Notes: generated from the letters alone by a model not told the origin. A stretch of DNA of 64,000 nucleotides from Pseudoalteromonas undina (GCF_000238275.3 NZ_AHCF03000003.1:2046001-2110000); one strand, 5' to 3'. Shown: positions 28,532 through 37,818, counted from the first letter of the stretch. Program-made: numbers and translations.

Positions 28532-29725
28532 TTAATCAATCATATTTGCAATTGGCGCAACAGGATTAACATCTTGCTCGTAATCAACCGTATCAATGCC
28601 AAAACCAAATAGGCGTAAAAACTCATTATGGTAGCCCACGTAATCCGTTAACTCATCAATTGAACTTGTGTCTACACTATCCCAAATAGTTTGAACACGT
28701 GCTTGAACGTCATCTTCCAGCTCTTTGTAGTTTTGGAATAAATGTCCGCCCTCATCAAAACGTGGTGAATCACCGTATAGGTTTTCATTAAATAACGCAT
28801 GAATTTGCTCAATTGTGCCCTCGTAAGTGCCATCAGCCTTCATCACTTTAAATAGTGCCGAAATGTAAAGCGGCATTATTGGGATTGCCGAGCTTGCTTG
28901 GGTAACAACCGCATTAAGTGAAGAAACGTAAGCTTCGCCATTTAAATCTTGGGTAGCGGCTTTAATAGCTGCAGTGGCACGGTCTAGATCTTCTTTTGCC
29001 TTACCTATGGTTGCATGTCCATATATTGGCCAAGTTAGTTCTTTACCAATGTATGTGTAAGCCGTTGTTTTAAAGTTATCTGCTAGTACATCAGCGTCTT
29101 TAAGGGCGTCAATCCACATTTCCCAGTCTTCGCCACCCATTACTTTAATGGTGTTGTCGATATCGTCTTGGTTTGCTGCTTCAACAGTTACTTCATCAAT
29201 TTCACGCTTTGACGTATTTAAGTTTTTAGTCGTTACCGCATTACCAATTGGCTTAAGTGTTGAAGAAAACACTTCCCCTGTATTTGGATCAGTACGACGA
29301 GGTGATGCTAAGCTGTAAATAATACAGTCAACTTTACCTAATTCAGCTTTAATGGTGTCGATTGTTTTTTGTTTGATTTCGTTAGAAAACGCATCACCAT
29401 TAATATTTTTAGACCACAAGCCTTCAGCTTCAGCGGCTGCTTGAAATGCCGCCGTGTTGTACCAACCCGCAGAGCCTGTTTTACGTTCAGTGCCTTCTTT
29501 TTCAAAGAACACACCCAATGTTTTAGCGCCACCACCAAATGCAGCGGTAATACGAGATGCAAGGCCATAACCTGTAGACGCACCAATAACTAATACATTT
29601 TTAGGCGCATTTTTTAATGCTCCTTGCTGCTTAACATAATTAATTTGTTCTTGAACATGCTCTGCACAGCCAACTGGGTGTGCATTGGTGCAGATAAATC
29701 CGCGAATTTTAGGCTTAATGACCAT
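28532..29725 (-). CDS. fabV: Trans-2-enoyl-ACP/CoA reductase FabV
   Basis: NADH-dependent enoyl reductase that completes the fatty-acid elongation cycle. At 397 aa it is the expected FabV length, far longer than FabI. It starts [20 protein letters not shown], with [14 protein letters not shown] (dinucleotide binding), [13 protein letters not shown], and the catalytic Tyr region [22 protein letters not shown]. It is monocistronic. A FadR-like palindrome 60 bp upstream suggests fatty-acid-responsive control. FabV enzymes are typically insensitive to triclosan. Confidence 0.97.
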   Translation of the reverse strand: MVIKPKIRGFICTNAHPVGCAEHVQEQINYVKQQGALKNAPKNVLVIGASTGYGLASRITAAFGGGAKTLGVFFEKEGTERKTGSAGWYNTAAFQAAAEAEGLWSKNINGDAFSNEIKQKTIDTIKAELGKVDCIIYSLASPRRTDPNTGEVFSSTLKPIGNAVTTKNLNTSKREIDEVTVEAANQDDIDNTIKVMGGEDWEMWIDALKDADVLADNFKTTAYTYIGKELTWPIYGHATIGKAKEDLDRATAAIKAATQDLNGEAYVSSLNAVVTQASSAIPIMPLYISALFKVMKADGTYEGTIEQIHALFNENLYGDSPRFDEGGHLFQNYKELEDDVQARVQTIWDSVDTSSIDELTDYVGYHNEFLRLFGFGIDTVDYEQDVNPVAPIANMID

Positions 29726-29784
29726 TGATCATCCTATATCTTTTACAATAAAAATTAGCGCTAGTTTAAAGGCTAAAACAAAAA

Positions 29785-29801
29785 AACTGATCTGATCAGT
29801 T
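29785..29801. promoter_or_regulatory. FadR-like operator upstream of fabV
   Basis: AACTGATCTGATCAGTT is a perfect 8-1-8 palindrome that differs from the FadR consensus AACTGGTCNGACCAGTT by one symmetric pair of changes. It is located 60 bp upstream of the fabV start. Confidence 0.65.
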
Positions 29802-29833
29802 ACTCACTGCTCAAACCAATCCACTATTACCTG

Positions 29834-30145
29834 TTATCCAACTTTTGAGCCGCCCATACAATTAGGCGATTGCGGTGCCTCTCCGTCGTGCTCGGTAAAC
29901 TCTTCAGGAGTGTAAGTGTGCATAGCAAGCGCATGAATATGATTTGCCAGCTCATCTTTTAAAATTTCATTAATTTCACGATGACGCTGCAATAATCGCT
30001 TACCAGCGAATTCTTCACTGACTACAATCACTTTAAAGTGAGATTCAGTCCCCGCACTGTGCATATGGCTTTCGTTAATAACATTTAAATGCTTACACGC
30101 AATAGCATTTGCTAGCTTGTCACGTATTTGTTGTTGCATTGACAT
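29834..30145 (-). CDS. bolA: BolA-family protein
   Basis: A 103-residue protein closely resembling BolA: ESHMHSAGTESHFKVIVVSEEFAGKRLLQRHREINEIL, then HALAMHTYTPEEF. BolA proteins pair with monothiol glutaredoxins in iron handling and affect cell shape and stress response. ATG 30145 has GAGGG upstream; the in-frame TTG five codons earlier is rejected. In E. coli bolA neighbours yajG and ampG, whose homologues lie 2-4 kb away here, so local order is conserved in part. Confidence 0.93.
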   Translation of the reverse strand: MSMQQQIRDKLANAIACKHLNVINESHMHSAGTESHFKVIVVSEEFAGKRLLQRHREINEILKDELANHIHALAMHTYTPEEFTEHDGEAPQSPNCMGGSKVG

Positions 30146-30214
30146 AAAAACCACCCTCAAAATTCAGTTATATGGTTACTATAACAACTGCGGCTACACC
30201 ATGGCTAATGCTAT

Positions 30215-30814
30215 TTAACTGAAACTATTATTAATATAGCGAAACGTTAAACTTATCCGCGGGTGTTTAAGCGTAGTTTGTTTAGGCAACGCATGTTGGT
30301 AATTTTGTTGGCTCTGTCCGTTCATTATTAAACAACTACCACTTTGTAATTTGATGTTAGTAATGCTGTTGCTTACTTTGTGTTTAAGTTTAAATAACCG
30401 CTCTGCACCAAGCGACACACACGCTATGGTAGGCTCAGGCCCTAGCTCAGCCTCGTCATCGCTATGCCAACCCATACAATCGTGGCCATCCCGATAATAA
30501 TTAACCAAAATTGAGTTAAATGGTTGCTGTAGGTGATTTTCTAAACGTGTTCGCATGGCAAGTAATACGTCTGGCCAAGGCTCTAAGTCGAGTTTATGCC
30601 CAGAATAACCGTACTCAAGATTTTCTTCGCTGATAAAACATTGTAGCCTAGGTATTGGCCCCGTTTTACCAAACACTGTAATGTTTGGCTGTTGCCAATT
30701 CAGGTTTTGCTGCAAATAATAAAATAAATCGAGGCTTTTTTGTGCGCTAAGTACCTTACTTTGATAAGAAAAGCCATTTGGTAACAGTTGGGGGTTGGCG
30801 TTTGGCGGTTGCAT
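30215..30814 (-). CDS. AlkB-like 2-oxoglutarate/Fe(II) dioxygenase
   Basis: A 199-residue dealkylase of the AlkB fold. It has the iron ligands HxD in MGWHSDDEAELG and the distal His in NYQHALPK, with the oxoglutarate-binding arginines in HPRISLTFRYI. ILVNYYRDGHDCMGWHSDDE is the ABH2/ABH3-like nucleotide-recognition region. It is probably a repair enzyme for alkylated DNA or RNA bases. It is divergent from rlmG with a 43-bp gap. Confidence 0.92.
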   Translation of the reverse strand: MQPPNANPQLLPNGFSYQSKVLSAQKSLDLFYYLQQNLNWQQPNITVFGKTGPIPRLQCFISEENLEYGYSGHKLDLEPWPDVLLAMRTRLENHLQQPFNSILVNYYRDGHDCMGWHSDDEAELGPEPTIACVSLGAERLFKLKHKVSNSITNIKLQSGSCLIMNGQSQQNYQHALPKQTTLKHPRISLTFRYINNSFS

Positions 30815-30857
30815 GTTAGAATTTACCTATCATTTGATTACCGATCATTAAACTATT

Positions 30858-32006
30858 ATGACTACGCAAGCTACGCTCGGCGATAACACTTTTACTCTTG
30901 AACGCTTTCCTTTGGATCAAAAAAACCGCAGCTTACAAGCGTGGGATTCAGCAGACGAATACCTTATTGACTATGTTAATGAACACTATCCTGATTGTCG
31001 CTCGTTACTGATCTTAAACGACAGTTTTGGAGCACTTAGCTGCTACTTTAGCAAGCAACAATTAACAGTTTGTTCAGTAAACGACTCATATATTAGCCAT
31101 CAGGCGGCTGCTTATAACTTAGCGGAAAACAAAATCGCGACGACTGCGTTTAGCCAGCTTGATAGTTTGTCGGCTCTGCCTGAGCAAGTAGACCTAGTGT
31201 TGGTAAAAGTACCACGCACGTTGGCTTTTTTACAATATCAGCTATCTGAATTAAGCGAGGTTCTCGCGCCAGATACGCCAGTTATTGGTGCTGCAAAAAC
31301 TAAAGACGTACATAACTCTACTATTAAAGCATTTGAAAACTTTATTGGTGAGACGAAAACAAGTCTTGCAGTAAAAAAATCACGTTTAATTATTAGCCAA
31401 GCCGCTGGCGGTTATAAAGGCGCAGATTTCCCAGTCAGCTGGCCACTTGAAGGCACTGATTTTACAATAAGTAATCATGCAAATGTGTTTTCGCGTGATT
31501 CACTTGATATTGGCGCACGTTTCTTTTTCAATTACTTGCCGCAAACAAATAAAGCAAAAAATATTATTGATTTAGGCTGTGGTAATGGCGTGGTTGGTTT
31601 AATGACATTAGCGCGCTGTCCTAATGCTCATATTAGCTTTGTTGATGAGTCGTATATGGCGGTTGAATCAGCTCGACTCAACATTGAATTAAACATGGAA
31701 GACAAGTTTGAACAATGTACTTTTATAGAGAATGATTGTTTAACTGACTTTGAACGTGAAAGTGCTGATATTGTATTGTGTAATCCGCCATTTCACCAAG
31801 CACAAGCGGTTACCGACCACATCGCGTGGCAAATGTTTAAACAAGCAAAAGACACATTAAAAGAAGGTGGCGAGCTGCGTATTATTGGCAATCGTCATTT
31901 AGATTATCATGACAAACTAAACCGTATGTTTGGTAACTGTACTTTATTAGGCTCTAATAAAAAGTTTGTGGTACTCAGCGCAACTAAAAATAGTGGGACG
32001 TTATAA
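30858..32006 (+). CDS. rlmG: 23S rRNA (guanine-1835-N2)-methyltransferase
   Basis: SAM-dependent methyltransferase of 382 aa with a decayed N-terminal methyltransferase-like domain and an active C-terminal one. Family start LERFPLDQKNRSLQAWDSADEYL and ILNDSFGALSCYF match RlmG. It has the SAM motif IIDLGCGNGVVGL and catalytic VLCNPPFHQ (NPPF). yajG starts at the next base after the stop codon, so they form one operon with the cyclophilin gene. Confidence 0.95.
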   Translation: MTTQATLGDNTFTLERFPLDQKNRSLQAWDSADEYLIDYVNEHYPDCRSLLILNDSFGALSCYFSKQQLTVCSVNDSYISHQAAAYNLAENKIATTAFSQLDSLSALPEQVDLVLVKVPRTLAFLQYQLSELSEVLAPDTPVIGAAKTKDVHNSTIKAFENFIGETKTSLAVKKSRLIISQAAGGYKGADFPVSWPLEGTDFTISNHANVFSRDSLDIGARFFFNYLPQTNKAKNIIDLGCGNGVVGLMTLARCPNAHISFVDESYMAVESARLNIELNMEDKFEQCTFIENDCLTDFERESADIVLCNPPFHQAQAVTDHIAWQMFKQAKDTLKEGGELRIIGNRHLDYHDKLNRMFGNCTLLGSNKKFVVLSATKNSGTL

Positions 32007-32567
32007 ATGAAACTCTTAAAAGCATTATTGAGCTGTTGTACTTTAGTGATTTTTTCGGGATGTGCCAATCAGCCTAATCAGCTTATTCTCAATCCCGTCT
32101 ATAAAAGTGGACAAATAAGCTCAATCAATAACAGCTTAAACACCAGCGTGATTGATTTACGTGGTGACAGTGCAACCTTAAAGCTTATTGAATCAAGCAA
32201 AACAAAAACCATTGCCAGCACGGGTATTACTGAGTCAGTTAAAAGTGCGCTAGACAGTGCGCTTAGTCGCAATGGCGCTAGCATTTCTAATTTAGCGCAA
32301 TTGCGCTTTGAGTTAGATATTCACGCACTGCAAGCTGTGGTTACAGAAAAGCTAATGAGCCATACCAGTGATGCCAAGATTGAATTTGAAGTACGAGTGA
32401 TTCGCCCTACCAGTAATTTCAGTAAGCGTTATAGCGGTAATGCTAATTTATCTGGACCACTTGGTCATGATAGGGCAAAAATTGAAGGTCAGCTCAATAA
32501 GTTGACTGAGCAGTTAATTACCCGCATTGTATCTGACCCTGAATTAATTGCATTTTTAGAAGGTTAA
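32007..32567 (+). CDS. yajG: YajG-family lipoprotein
   Basis: A 186-residue predicted lipoprotein (lipobox LVIFSGC) of the YajG family of unknown function. The body has VIDLRGDS and a central SVKSALDSALSRNG helix, then RFELDIHALQAVVTE; an alternating strand pattern follows, as in YajG. It is placed between rlmG and a cyclophilin gene with ampG next. The yajG-ampG link is also seen in E. coli, suggesting an envelope role. Confidence 0.75.
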   Translation: MKLLKALLSCCTLVIFSGCANQPNQLILNPVYKSGQISSINNSLNTSVIDLRGDSATLKLIESSKTKTIASTGITESVKSALDSALSRNGASISNLAQLRFELDIHALQAVVTEKLMSHTSDAKIEFEVRVIRPTSNFSKRYSGNANLSGPLGHDRAKIEGQLNKLTEQLITRIVSDPELIAFLEG

Positions 32568-32569
32568 TA

Positions 32570-33190
32570 ATGAAGCAACTTTTTTTAATCTGCGTAAGCT
32601 TATTTTTTAGCGTAAATAGTTTAGCGGCACAAGAAGGCCGCTTTGTGCAAAAAGATAATATTTTCCCTCGAGTAGAAATTGTGACATCGTTGGGTAGTAT
32701 TGTGGTTGAGCTAGACCGCTCAAGAGCCCCTATTACGGTTAATAACTTTTTGACTTACGTGTCTGATAAAAGCTATCAAGGCAGTGTGTTTCATCGTGTA
32801 GAACGCGATGTAGAAAATGATCGTGATTTTGTAATTCAAGGCGGTGGTTATGATAAAGATTACGATGGCCTGCATGAAAACGACCCTATTTTTAATGAAA
32901 GCGGTAACGGCCTAACTAACGATATGTATAGCATTGCTATGGCCTATCAAGATCGAGAACCACACTCAGGAACGCGTCAGTTCTTTTTTAACATGGATGA
33001 CAATGACCATTTAAATCCAGGGCGAGATTGGGGATTTGCCGTGTTTGGCAGTGTTATGGAAGGTTATGAGACGCTCGATAAAATCATGGCTGTAAAAACG
33101 GGTTTTAATGATAAAATTGGCTACAACTTTGTCCCTGAAAAACCGGTTGTTATATTAAATATCAAGGTGCTTGAACAAGTTCCTTTATAA
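32570..33190 (+). CDS. Periplasmic cyclophilin-type peptidyl-prolyl isomerase
   Basis: A PpiA/PpiB-type cyclophilin, 206 aa, with a signal peptide (MKQLFLICVSLFFSVNSLAA). Core segments are RVEIVTSLGSIVVELD, GSVFHRVE, FVIQGGGYD, EPHSGTRQFFFNM and WGFAVFGSVMEGYETLD. The active-site Arg of FHR and the QFFFN strand are intact, so isomerase activity is expected. It starts 2 bp after yajG. Confidence 0.93.
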   Translation: MKQLFLICVSLFFSVNSLAAQEGRFVQKDNIFPRVEIVTSLGSIVVELDRSRAPITVNNFLTYVSDKSYQGSVFHRVERDVENDRDFVIQGGGYDKDYDGLHENDPIFNESGNGLTNDMYSIAMAYQDREPHSGTRQFFFNMDDNDHLNPGRDWGFAVFGSVMEGYETLDKIMAVKTGFNDKIGYNFVPEKPVVILNIKVLEQVPL

Positions 33191-33199
33191 CTTTTTATC

Positions 33200-33221
33200 A
33201 GAGCAGCTTTGGCTGCTCTTT
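33200..33221 (+). terminator. Hairpin after the rlmG operon
   Basis: AGAGCAGC (33200-33207) pairs with GCTGCTCT (33212-33219) around TTTG, with a short T tail. The weak tail may let transcription continue into ampG. Confidence 0.6.
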
Positions 33222-33241
33222 CTATGAGCCAATGAGCCCCT

Positions 33242-34618
33242 ATGAATAGCACACTTTCTGTTCGCGAATACTTTTCTTATTTTAAAGATAAACGTTTAAT
33301 TAATGTTTTTATATTTGGAATGAGCAGTGGTTTTCCGTGGGTGTTAATTGGCTCGGTAATGTCGGCTTGGCTTAAAGATGAAGGTTTAAGTCGCAGCATG
33401 ATAGGCTTATTTGGCATTGTGTTTGGTGCCTATAGTATCAATTTTTTATGGTCGCCTTTAATAGATCGCACTAAACTGCCCTTTTTGTACAACTGGCTTG
33501 GTCAGCGTCGTAGTTGGATCCTGTTTTGCCAAAGCTTTATTTTACTTGGCACGTTACTACTTGCAGGGCTTGATCTAAATGCAAACCTAGCGATTGCCGC
33601 CGCACTTTGCTTGCTGATCGCCATAGCCTCTGCAACGCAAGATATTGCTATAGATGCTTTTCGAATAGACACCCTTAGTGAAAATGAATCTCACAAAGCC
33701 ACCGCAGCCGCCGCAATGGCTACATCAGGTTGGTGGACAGGTTATGCTTTATTAGGGGCTGTGCCCTTTTACATGGCAGATATGCCAAACATAGACTGGC
33801 CGCAGGTCTATTATTTTTTATCTGCGATTATGCTGTTATTAATTAGCTGTGTGTTTTGGGCTAAAGAGCCGCAATCAAATCGCGAAGCCGTTCATGCCGA
33901 GCTAGAACGTGTTTACCTTGAAAAGCTCGCAACAACTAAACAAACTCCACTGACAAAAACGCTTGCATGGTTAGGCGTTACCGTGGTTGACCCATTTAAA
34001 ACCTTTTTTGCTAAAAATGGGGTTAAAACCGCTTTAGCACTGCTGGCATTTATTTTCTTATTTAAAATTGGTGAAGCATTTTTAGCACGAATGTCGATTG
34101 TATTTTATAAAGAAGTGGGCTTTAGTAATACCCAAATAGCAAATTACTCCAAGCTGGGCACGGGTTTAATCACCATTGTATTTGCCTTTTTGGGCAGTAT
34201 TTTTAACCACAAATATGGCATAGTAAAAGGCTTATTTATTAGTGGTGTAGCCATGGCTGCATCTAACTTAATGTTTTCTTGGATTGCCCTAGCAGGGCCA
34301 CAAGAACACTTATATGCAATGGCGATTGTAGTTGATGGTTTTACCCAAGCTTGGTCTTTAGTGGCGATGGTTGCTTTTATATCTATGCTGTGTGACAGAG
34401 CATTTAGCGCCACTCATTATGCGCTATTGGCATCCTTAGGGAACTTAGGGCGTACGTTATTATCGAGTTACAGCGGCGTGGTTATTGATGATTGGCTGAT
34501 GGGGAATTGGTCATTATTTTTTGTTTTAACAGCACTTATGGTTTTACCTTCATTAATATTTTTATATCTAATTAGGCACAAACTATATGCATTAGAGCAA
34601 AATTATCATAGTAGGTAA
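33242..34618 (+). CDS. ampG: AmpG-family muropeptide permease (MFS)
   Basis: An inner-membrane transporter of 458 aa and about 12 TM helices that imports anhydro-muropeptides for cell-wall recycling. AmpG-type features are FIFGMSSGFPWVLIGSVMSAWLKDEGLS near the start, SPLIDRTKLPF in the first half, ATQDIAIDAFRID and SMLCDRAFSATHYALLAS. It is a single gene downstream of the rlmG-yajG-cyclophilin operon. Other MFS substrates cannot be fully excluded, but family fit and yajG linkage are good. Confidence 0.9.
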   Translation: MNSTLSVREYFSYFKDKRLINVFIFGMSSGFPWVLIGSVMSAWLKDEGLSRSMIGLFGIVFGAYSINFLWSPLIDRTKLPFLYNWLGQRRSWILFCQSFILLGTLLLAGLDLNANLAIAAALCLLIAIASATQDIAIDAFRIDTLSENESHKATAAAAMATSGWWTGYALLGAVPFYMADMPNIDWPQVYYFLSAIMLLLISCVFWAKEPQSNREAVHAELERVYLEKLATTKQTPLTKTLAWLGVTVVDPFKTFFAKNGVKTALALLAFIFLFKIGEAFLARMSIVFYKEVGFSNTQIANYSKLGTGLITIVFAFLGSIFNHKYGIVKGLFISGVAMAASNLMFSWIALAGPQEHLYAMAIVVDGFTQAWSLVAMVAFISMLCDRAFSATHYALLASLGNLGRTLLSSYSGVVIDDWLMGNWSLFFVLTALMVLPSLIFLYLIRHKLYALEQNYHSR

Positions 34619-34621
34619 CAC

Positions 34622-34694
34622 CTAATGCATCCCTGCATTAGTATTGGCTGTAGACGTTAGATTTAACTTTACGATTACAGCCTAACAGCGTTAG
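34622..34694. terminator. Cluster of hairpins between ampG and HTH gene
   Basis: Three stems lie side by side: CTAATGCA/TGCATTAG (34622-34641), GGCTGTA/TACAGCC (34646-34682) and a CTAAC/GTTAG dyad at the end. None has a strong T-run. It probably serves as the 3' end of both convergent genes. Confidence 0.4.
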
Positions 34695-34930
34695 TCAGCT
34701 TTAATTAAGCTTAATGCTTCATACGGGTCGACTTCTAATGCATTACAGTAGCGAACAAACTCAATCACATCTAAGCGACGCTCTTGATTTTCAATTTTGC
34801 CAATAAAAGAATGTGGCGTACCCAAAATTTGCGCTAGGCTGCGCATTGTGTAGCCTTTTTCATGGCGCTTAGTTTTAAGCCACTTTGTTAACTTTGCATT
34901 TTCTTCCGAAGATACGGTTTTACCCATCAT
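34691..34930 (-). CDS. Small XRE-type helix-turn-helix protein
   Basis: A 79-residue protein consisting almost only of a Cro/CI-type HTH: LTKWLKTKRHEKGYTMRSLAQILGTPHSFIGKIENQERRLDVIEFVRYC. ATG 34930 is 6 nt from AGGAG; the in-frame TTG two codons earlier overlaps that spacer. No toxin or partner gene is adjacent, so it is a free-standing regulator, possibly autoregulatory. Targets are unknown. Confidence 0.85.
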   Translation of the reverse strand: MMGKTVSSEENAKLTKWLKTKRHEKGYTMRSLAQILGTPHSFIGKIENQERRLDVIEFVRYCNALEVDPYEALSLIKAD

Positions 34931-35296
34931 ATACAACTCCTACTCGTTGTTTAACTGTACATATTGCCAAGTGCTCATTGTGATCAACACTATAAACTCA
35001 CTGCCACTAACTAAGGCGCAGTGTAAACGCTTACAATTCAATCAACAAAAACACTAAAATATGTACTAACTCTTTATTATTGTGAAAAATGAAACCTTGC
35101 CCGTTTCATTCTTGGATACATTATATACCATTCACCGTTGATCTGAATGATTAATTGGTAATTCTACGATTAAAGTTTAACAACAAATATTTACTAAGTC
35201 TGAATAAGGTTAAATATTTTATAACTTTTTTGTTTCATTTAAATATAAGCTGTTTATTATTAAGGTCTATTGACCCTAGCTTATAGAGATCAAATC
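34931..35296. other. 366-bp intergenic region
   Basis: It separates the divergent HTH and small membrane-protein genes. It contains a LacI-type palindrome (35022-35035) and an 8-bp hairpin AATGAAAC/GTTTCATT (35088-35110). I see no RNA gene or other open frame. Confidence 0.5.
35022..35035. promoter_or_regulatory. LacI-family-type operator
   Basis: TGTAAACGCTTACA has TGTAA/TTACA arms around ACGC, resembling sugar-regulator (LacI/GalR) and HexR-type palindromes. No such regulator is encoded nearby. Confidence 0.3.
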
Positions 35297-35485
35297 ATGT
35301 TTAGACTACTCTTTTTACTACCTATTATTTTGTGCTTAGGTTGGTACTTTTTTTTACGCCATTATGCTATTCCATTAAAGCAGGGTAAAAAAGGCTTTAT
35401 CTATATTTTAGCTTTCTCTGCGTTTGTGCTTGGCTTTTTTGTGTTAATGATGCAAATAACAGAGTACAGCCCAACTGAGTTATGA
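35297..35485 (+). CDS. Small two-helix membrane protein, unknown function
   Basis: A 62-residue protein with two TM segments (MFRLLFLLPIILCLGWYFF and GFIYILAFSAFVLGFFVLMMQI) joined by a basic loop (HYAIPLKQGKKG). The ATG at 35297 is chosen; an upstream in-frame TTG at 35270 has no ribosome site. A good terminator follows. I do not recognise a family. Confidence 0.6.
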   Translation: MFRLLFLLPIILCLGWYFFLRHYAIPLKQGKKGFIYILAFSAFVLGFFVLMMQITEYSPTEL

Positions 35486-35499
35486 TTTTTTAAGCACAT

Positions 35500-35528
35500 A
35501 AAAAAACCGCTGATTAAGCGGTTTTTTT
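35500..35528. terminator. Bidirectional terminator between small membrane gene and erpA
   Basis: AAAAAACCGCT pairs with AGCGGTTTTTT around GATTA. Confidence 0.85.
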
Positions 35529-35542
35529 GGATAACGATATTT

Positions 35543-35881
35543 TTATACGCTAAAACTAGCACCACAGCCACACGTTGTTGTGGCATTAGGGTTAGAGACA
35601 AAAAAGCGTGCCCCCTCTAATCCTTCAGTGTAGTCAACTTCGCCATCAACTAAATACTGGATACTCATAGGGTCAATGACTAAGGTAACCCCATTTTTAA
35701 CAATTTCTAAATCGCCAGGATTCGCTTTTTCATCAAAAGTAAAGCCGTATTGAAAACCTGAACACCCACCGCCTGTGACATAAACACGCAGTTTTAGATC
35801 TGGGTTTTCTTCTTCGTCGATTAACTGTTTAACACGCACAGCGGCTGCGTCGCTAAACTTAATGGGTAATTCTTCAGACAT
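35543..35881 (-). CDS. erpA: Iron-sulfur cluster insertion protein ErpA
   Basis: An A-type Fe-S carrier of 112 aa that hands clusters to apoproteins such as IspG/IspH and respiratory enzymes. The three cluster cysteines are in [11 protein letters not shown] and TTCGCGASF. The block [28 protein letters not shown] is diagnostic of ErpA. The neighbour clcA, and hemL further on, repeat the E. coli hemL-clcA-erpA neighbourhood. An IscR type-1-like site lies 45 bp upstream. Confidence 0.97.
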   Translation of the reverse strand: MSEELPIKFSDAAAVRVKQLIDEEENPDLKLRVYVTGGGCSGFQYGFTFDEKANPGDLEIVKNGVTLVIDPMSIQYLVDGEVDYTEGLEGARFFVSNPNATTTCGCGASFSV

Positions 35882-35925
35882 CTTATAACCCTCAATACCT
35901 TAATACTAATGCGCGAGATTATCTA

Positions 35926-35950
35926 ATACCTGAGTATTTTAATCAAGTAT
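35926..35950. promoter_or_regulatory. IscR type-1-like binding site upstream of erpA
   Basis: The 25-bp dyad reads ATACCTGAGTA, TTTT, then AATCAAGTAT. Aligned to the type-1 IscR motif it agrees at 23 of 25 positions, failing only at the C of the GACT half and the G of the AGTC half. The position just upstream of erpA fits control by cluster status. Confidence 0.65.
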
Positions 35951-36119
35951 AGTTAATCCATGCTTCCACGCCCCAATGATAACATGGCTTGTTTAGCTCA
36001 CTCTGTGAATAGGTGCAGATTAAATTAAATTTAAATTAATCTGTTGTTAAAAATCTCAAGGACTTCCCTAGACTATTTTGATAAACTTGACGCCTAAAAA
36101 TGCTACGGGGAAATAAAGC

Positions 36120-37802
36120 ATGTGGCTTGAGCGACTGAGACGTCGATTAGCAAAACCAAAAACATCCGTACAATTATGCTTATTAGGCGTAAGTGCCGGA
36201 TTAATTGCTGCATTTTTTATTATACTGTTTCGTTTAACCATTTTATTTTTTCAAAGTTTATTTCTAGAAACCCCTGACGATTTTACCACCCTTCCCACTT
36301 TAGAACGGGTATTAATGCCTTTAGTTGCAGCGTTATTAATAGCTACATTTGCGGCTTTCACTGGCTTTAAACATTACCGCTTAGGTATTCCTTTTGTAAT
36401 ACACAGAATTAAGCGCCATTACGGGCAAATGCCACTGTATAACACGGTTAATCAGTTTGTTGGTGGTGCACTGGCGCTGATCAGCGGTTTCTCTGTTGGC
36501 CGCGAAGGCCCATCAGTTCACATGGGGGCTGCCGGGGCAAGCATATTAGCGAATAAATTACACTTACCTCACAACGCTATGCGTACCCTCAGTGGATGTG
36601 GCGTTGCTGCGGGAATTGCTGCGTCGTTCAATACCCCGCTTGCTGCGGTTATTTTTGTAATGGAAGTGGTGCTCAGAGAATACAAAGTGCATATTTTTGT
36701 GCCGATAATGCTCGCAGCCGTTACCGGTGCATTAGCCACTCAATTTGTATTTGGTGAAGGCTCAGAACTTGCGCTAATAAGCATTGCCCCTTTAAGTGGG
36801 TGGCATTACCCCTATTTAATTTTGTGCGGCATGGGGCTGGGCGCGGTGGCTTATGCTTTTAATCAAAACTTAATGCTGATTATTAAAACCTTTAAACCAC
36901 TAAGTATGTTTCCTCGTTTAATAATTGCAGGGTGTATTGCCAGCTTAATTGCCTATGCAGTTCCACAAGCTATGGGCTCAGGGATGAGTGCGATAACCAT
37001 TGCTGTAGAGTCACCTGAAAACATGCAACTACTTACCACTATTTTAATTGCTAAGTTATTAGCCACCTTGTTTGCTATTGGCTTAGGTATTCCTGGTGGG
37101 TTAATTGGTCCGGTTATTGGACTTGGCGTTTTAACCGGCACTTTAATGGCATTTTTTGCCCAGTTTATTAGCCCAGGAACTGACATAGCTGGTACTTATG
37201 GGGTGCTCGGCATGGCAGGCTTACTAGCTGCCACATTGCACTCTCCCTTAGCGGCACTAACTACCGTGATGGAGCTGACCTCTTCACCTGAAATTATTGT
37301 ACCGGCGATGATCGTCATTACCACCGCCTACGTTACAGCTTTGCAGGTGTTTGGTAACCGCTCTATATTTTTACAGCAATTAGACTTTCAGGGATTACCT
37401 TACCATGTATCTCCGGCCACTGAGGCATTACAAAAAGTAGGGGTGATGGATGACATGGATGAAGACTTTAAACTGCTCTACTCTGACGATAAAGAGCAAA
37501 TAAAAAACAGTCTAGATGCCATGGACAGCCAAACACCGTTAATTGTGTTTGACGAGGAAAATGGTTATCGCCTAGCTGAATATGACTTAAGTTTAATGTC
37601 TGATCAGGCGGTCAATATAAAGTACATTAGCTTACAAGGTATCAGCAGCCAGGCCACTCTTGCAGATGCCTTTGAAATTTTAAATGATAAACGCAGTGGT
37701 GCACTTTATGTATATAACTTATTAGATAATCAACAAATTATGGGATTACTAAGGTGGGATCAAATCCATCATATTCTAACCATACGTAACAGTTTACTTT
37801 AA
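36120..37802 (+). CDS. clcA: ClC-family chloride channel/transporter with CBS-like tail
   Basis: A membrane protein of 560 aa. ClC signatures are GSGMSAI (first Cl- site region), GREGPSVHMGA with the gating glutamate, and GLGIPGGLIGPVIGLG. About 430 residues form the transport domain. The last ~130 are cytoplasmic, with a degenerate CBS-domain character (DSQTPLIVFDEENGYRLAEYDL...SGALYVYN). The gating Glu is present. I do not see the proton-glutamate clearly enough to say antiporter or channel. It is divergent from erpA, with hemJ 16 bp downstream. Confidence 0.92.
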   Translation: MWLERLRRRLAKPKTSVQLCLLGVSAGLIAAFFIILFRLTILFFQSLFLETPDDFTTLPTLERVLMPLVAALLIATFAAFTGFKHYRLGIPFVIHRIKRHYGQMPLYNTVNQFVGGALALISGFSVGREGPSVHMGAAGASILANKLHLPHNAMRTLSGCGVAAGIAASFNTPLAAVIFVMEVVLREYKVHIFVPIMLAAVTGALATQFVFGEGSELALISIAPLSGWHYPYLILCGMGLGAVAYAFNQNLMLIIKTFKPLSMFPRLIIAGCIASLIAYAVPQAMGSGMSAITIAVESPENMQLLTTILIAKLLATLFAIGLGIPGGLIGPVIGLGVLTGTLMAFFAQFISPGTDIAGTYGVLGMAGLLAATLHSPLAALTTVMELTSSPEIIVPAMIVITTAYVTALQVFGNRSIFLQQLDFQGLPYHVSPATEALQKVGVMDDMDEDFKLLYSDDKEQIKNSLDAMDSQTPLIVFDEENGYRLAEYDLSLMSDQAVNIKYISLQGISSQATLADAFEILNDKRSGALYVYNLLDNQQIMGLLRWDQIHHILTIRNSLL

Positions 37803-37818
37803 CAATAATGAGAACAGT

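Noticed and set aside
34691..34930. Antitoxin of a toxin-antitoxin pair
   Set aside because: The HTH protein has no small toxin-like gene next to it on either side.
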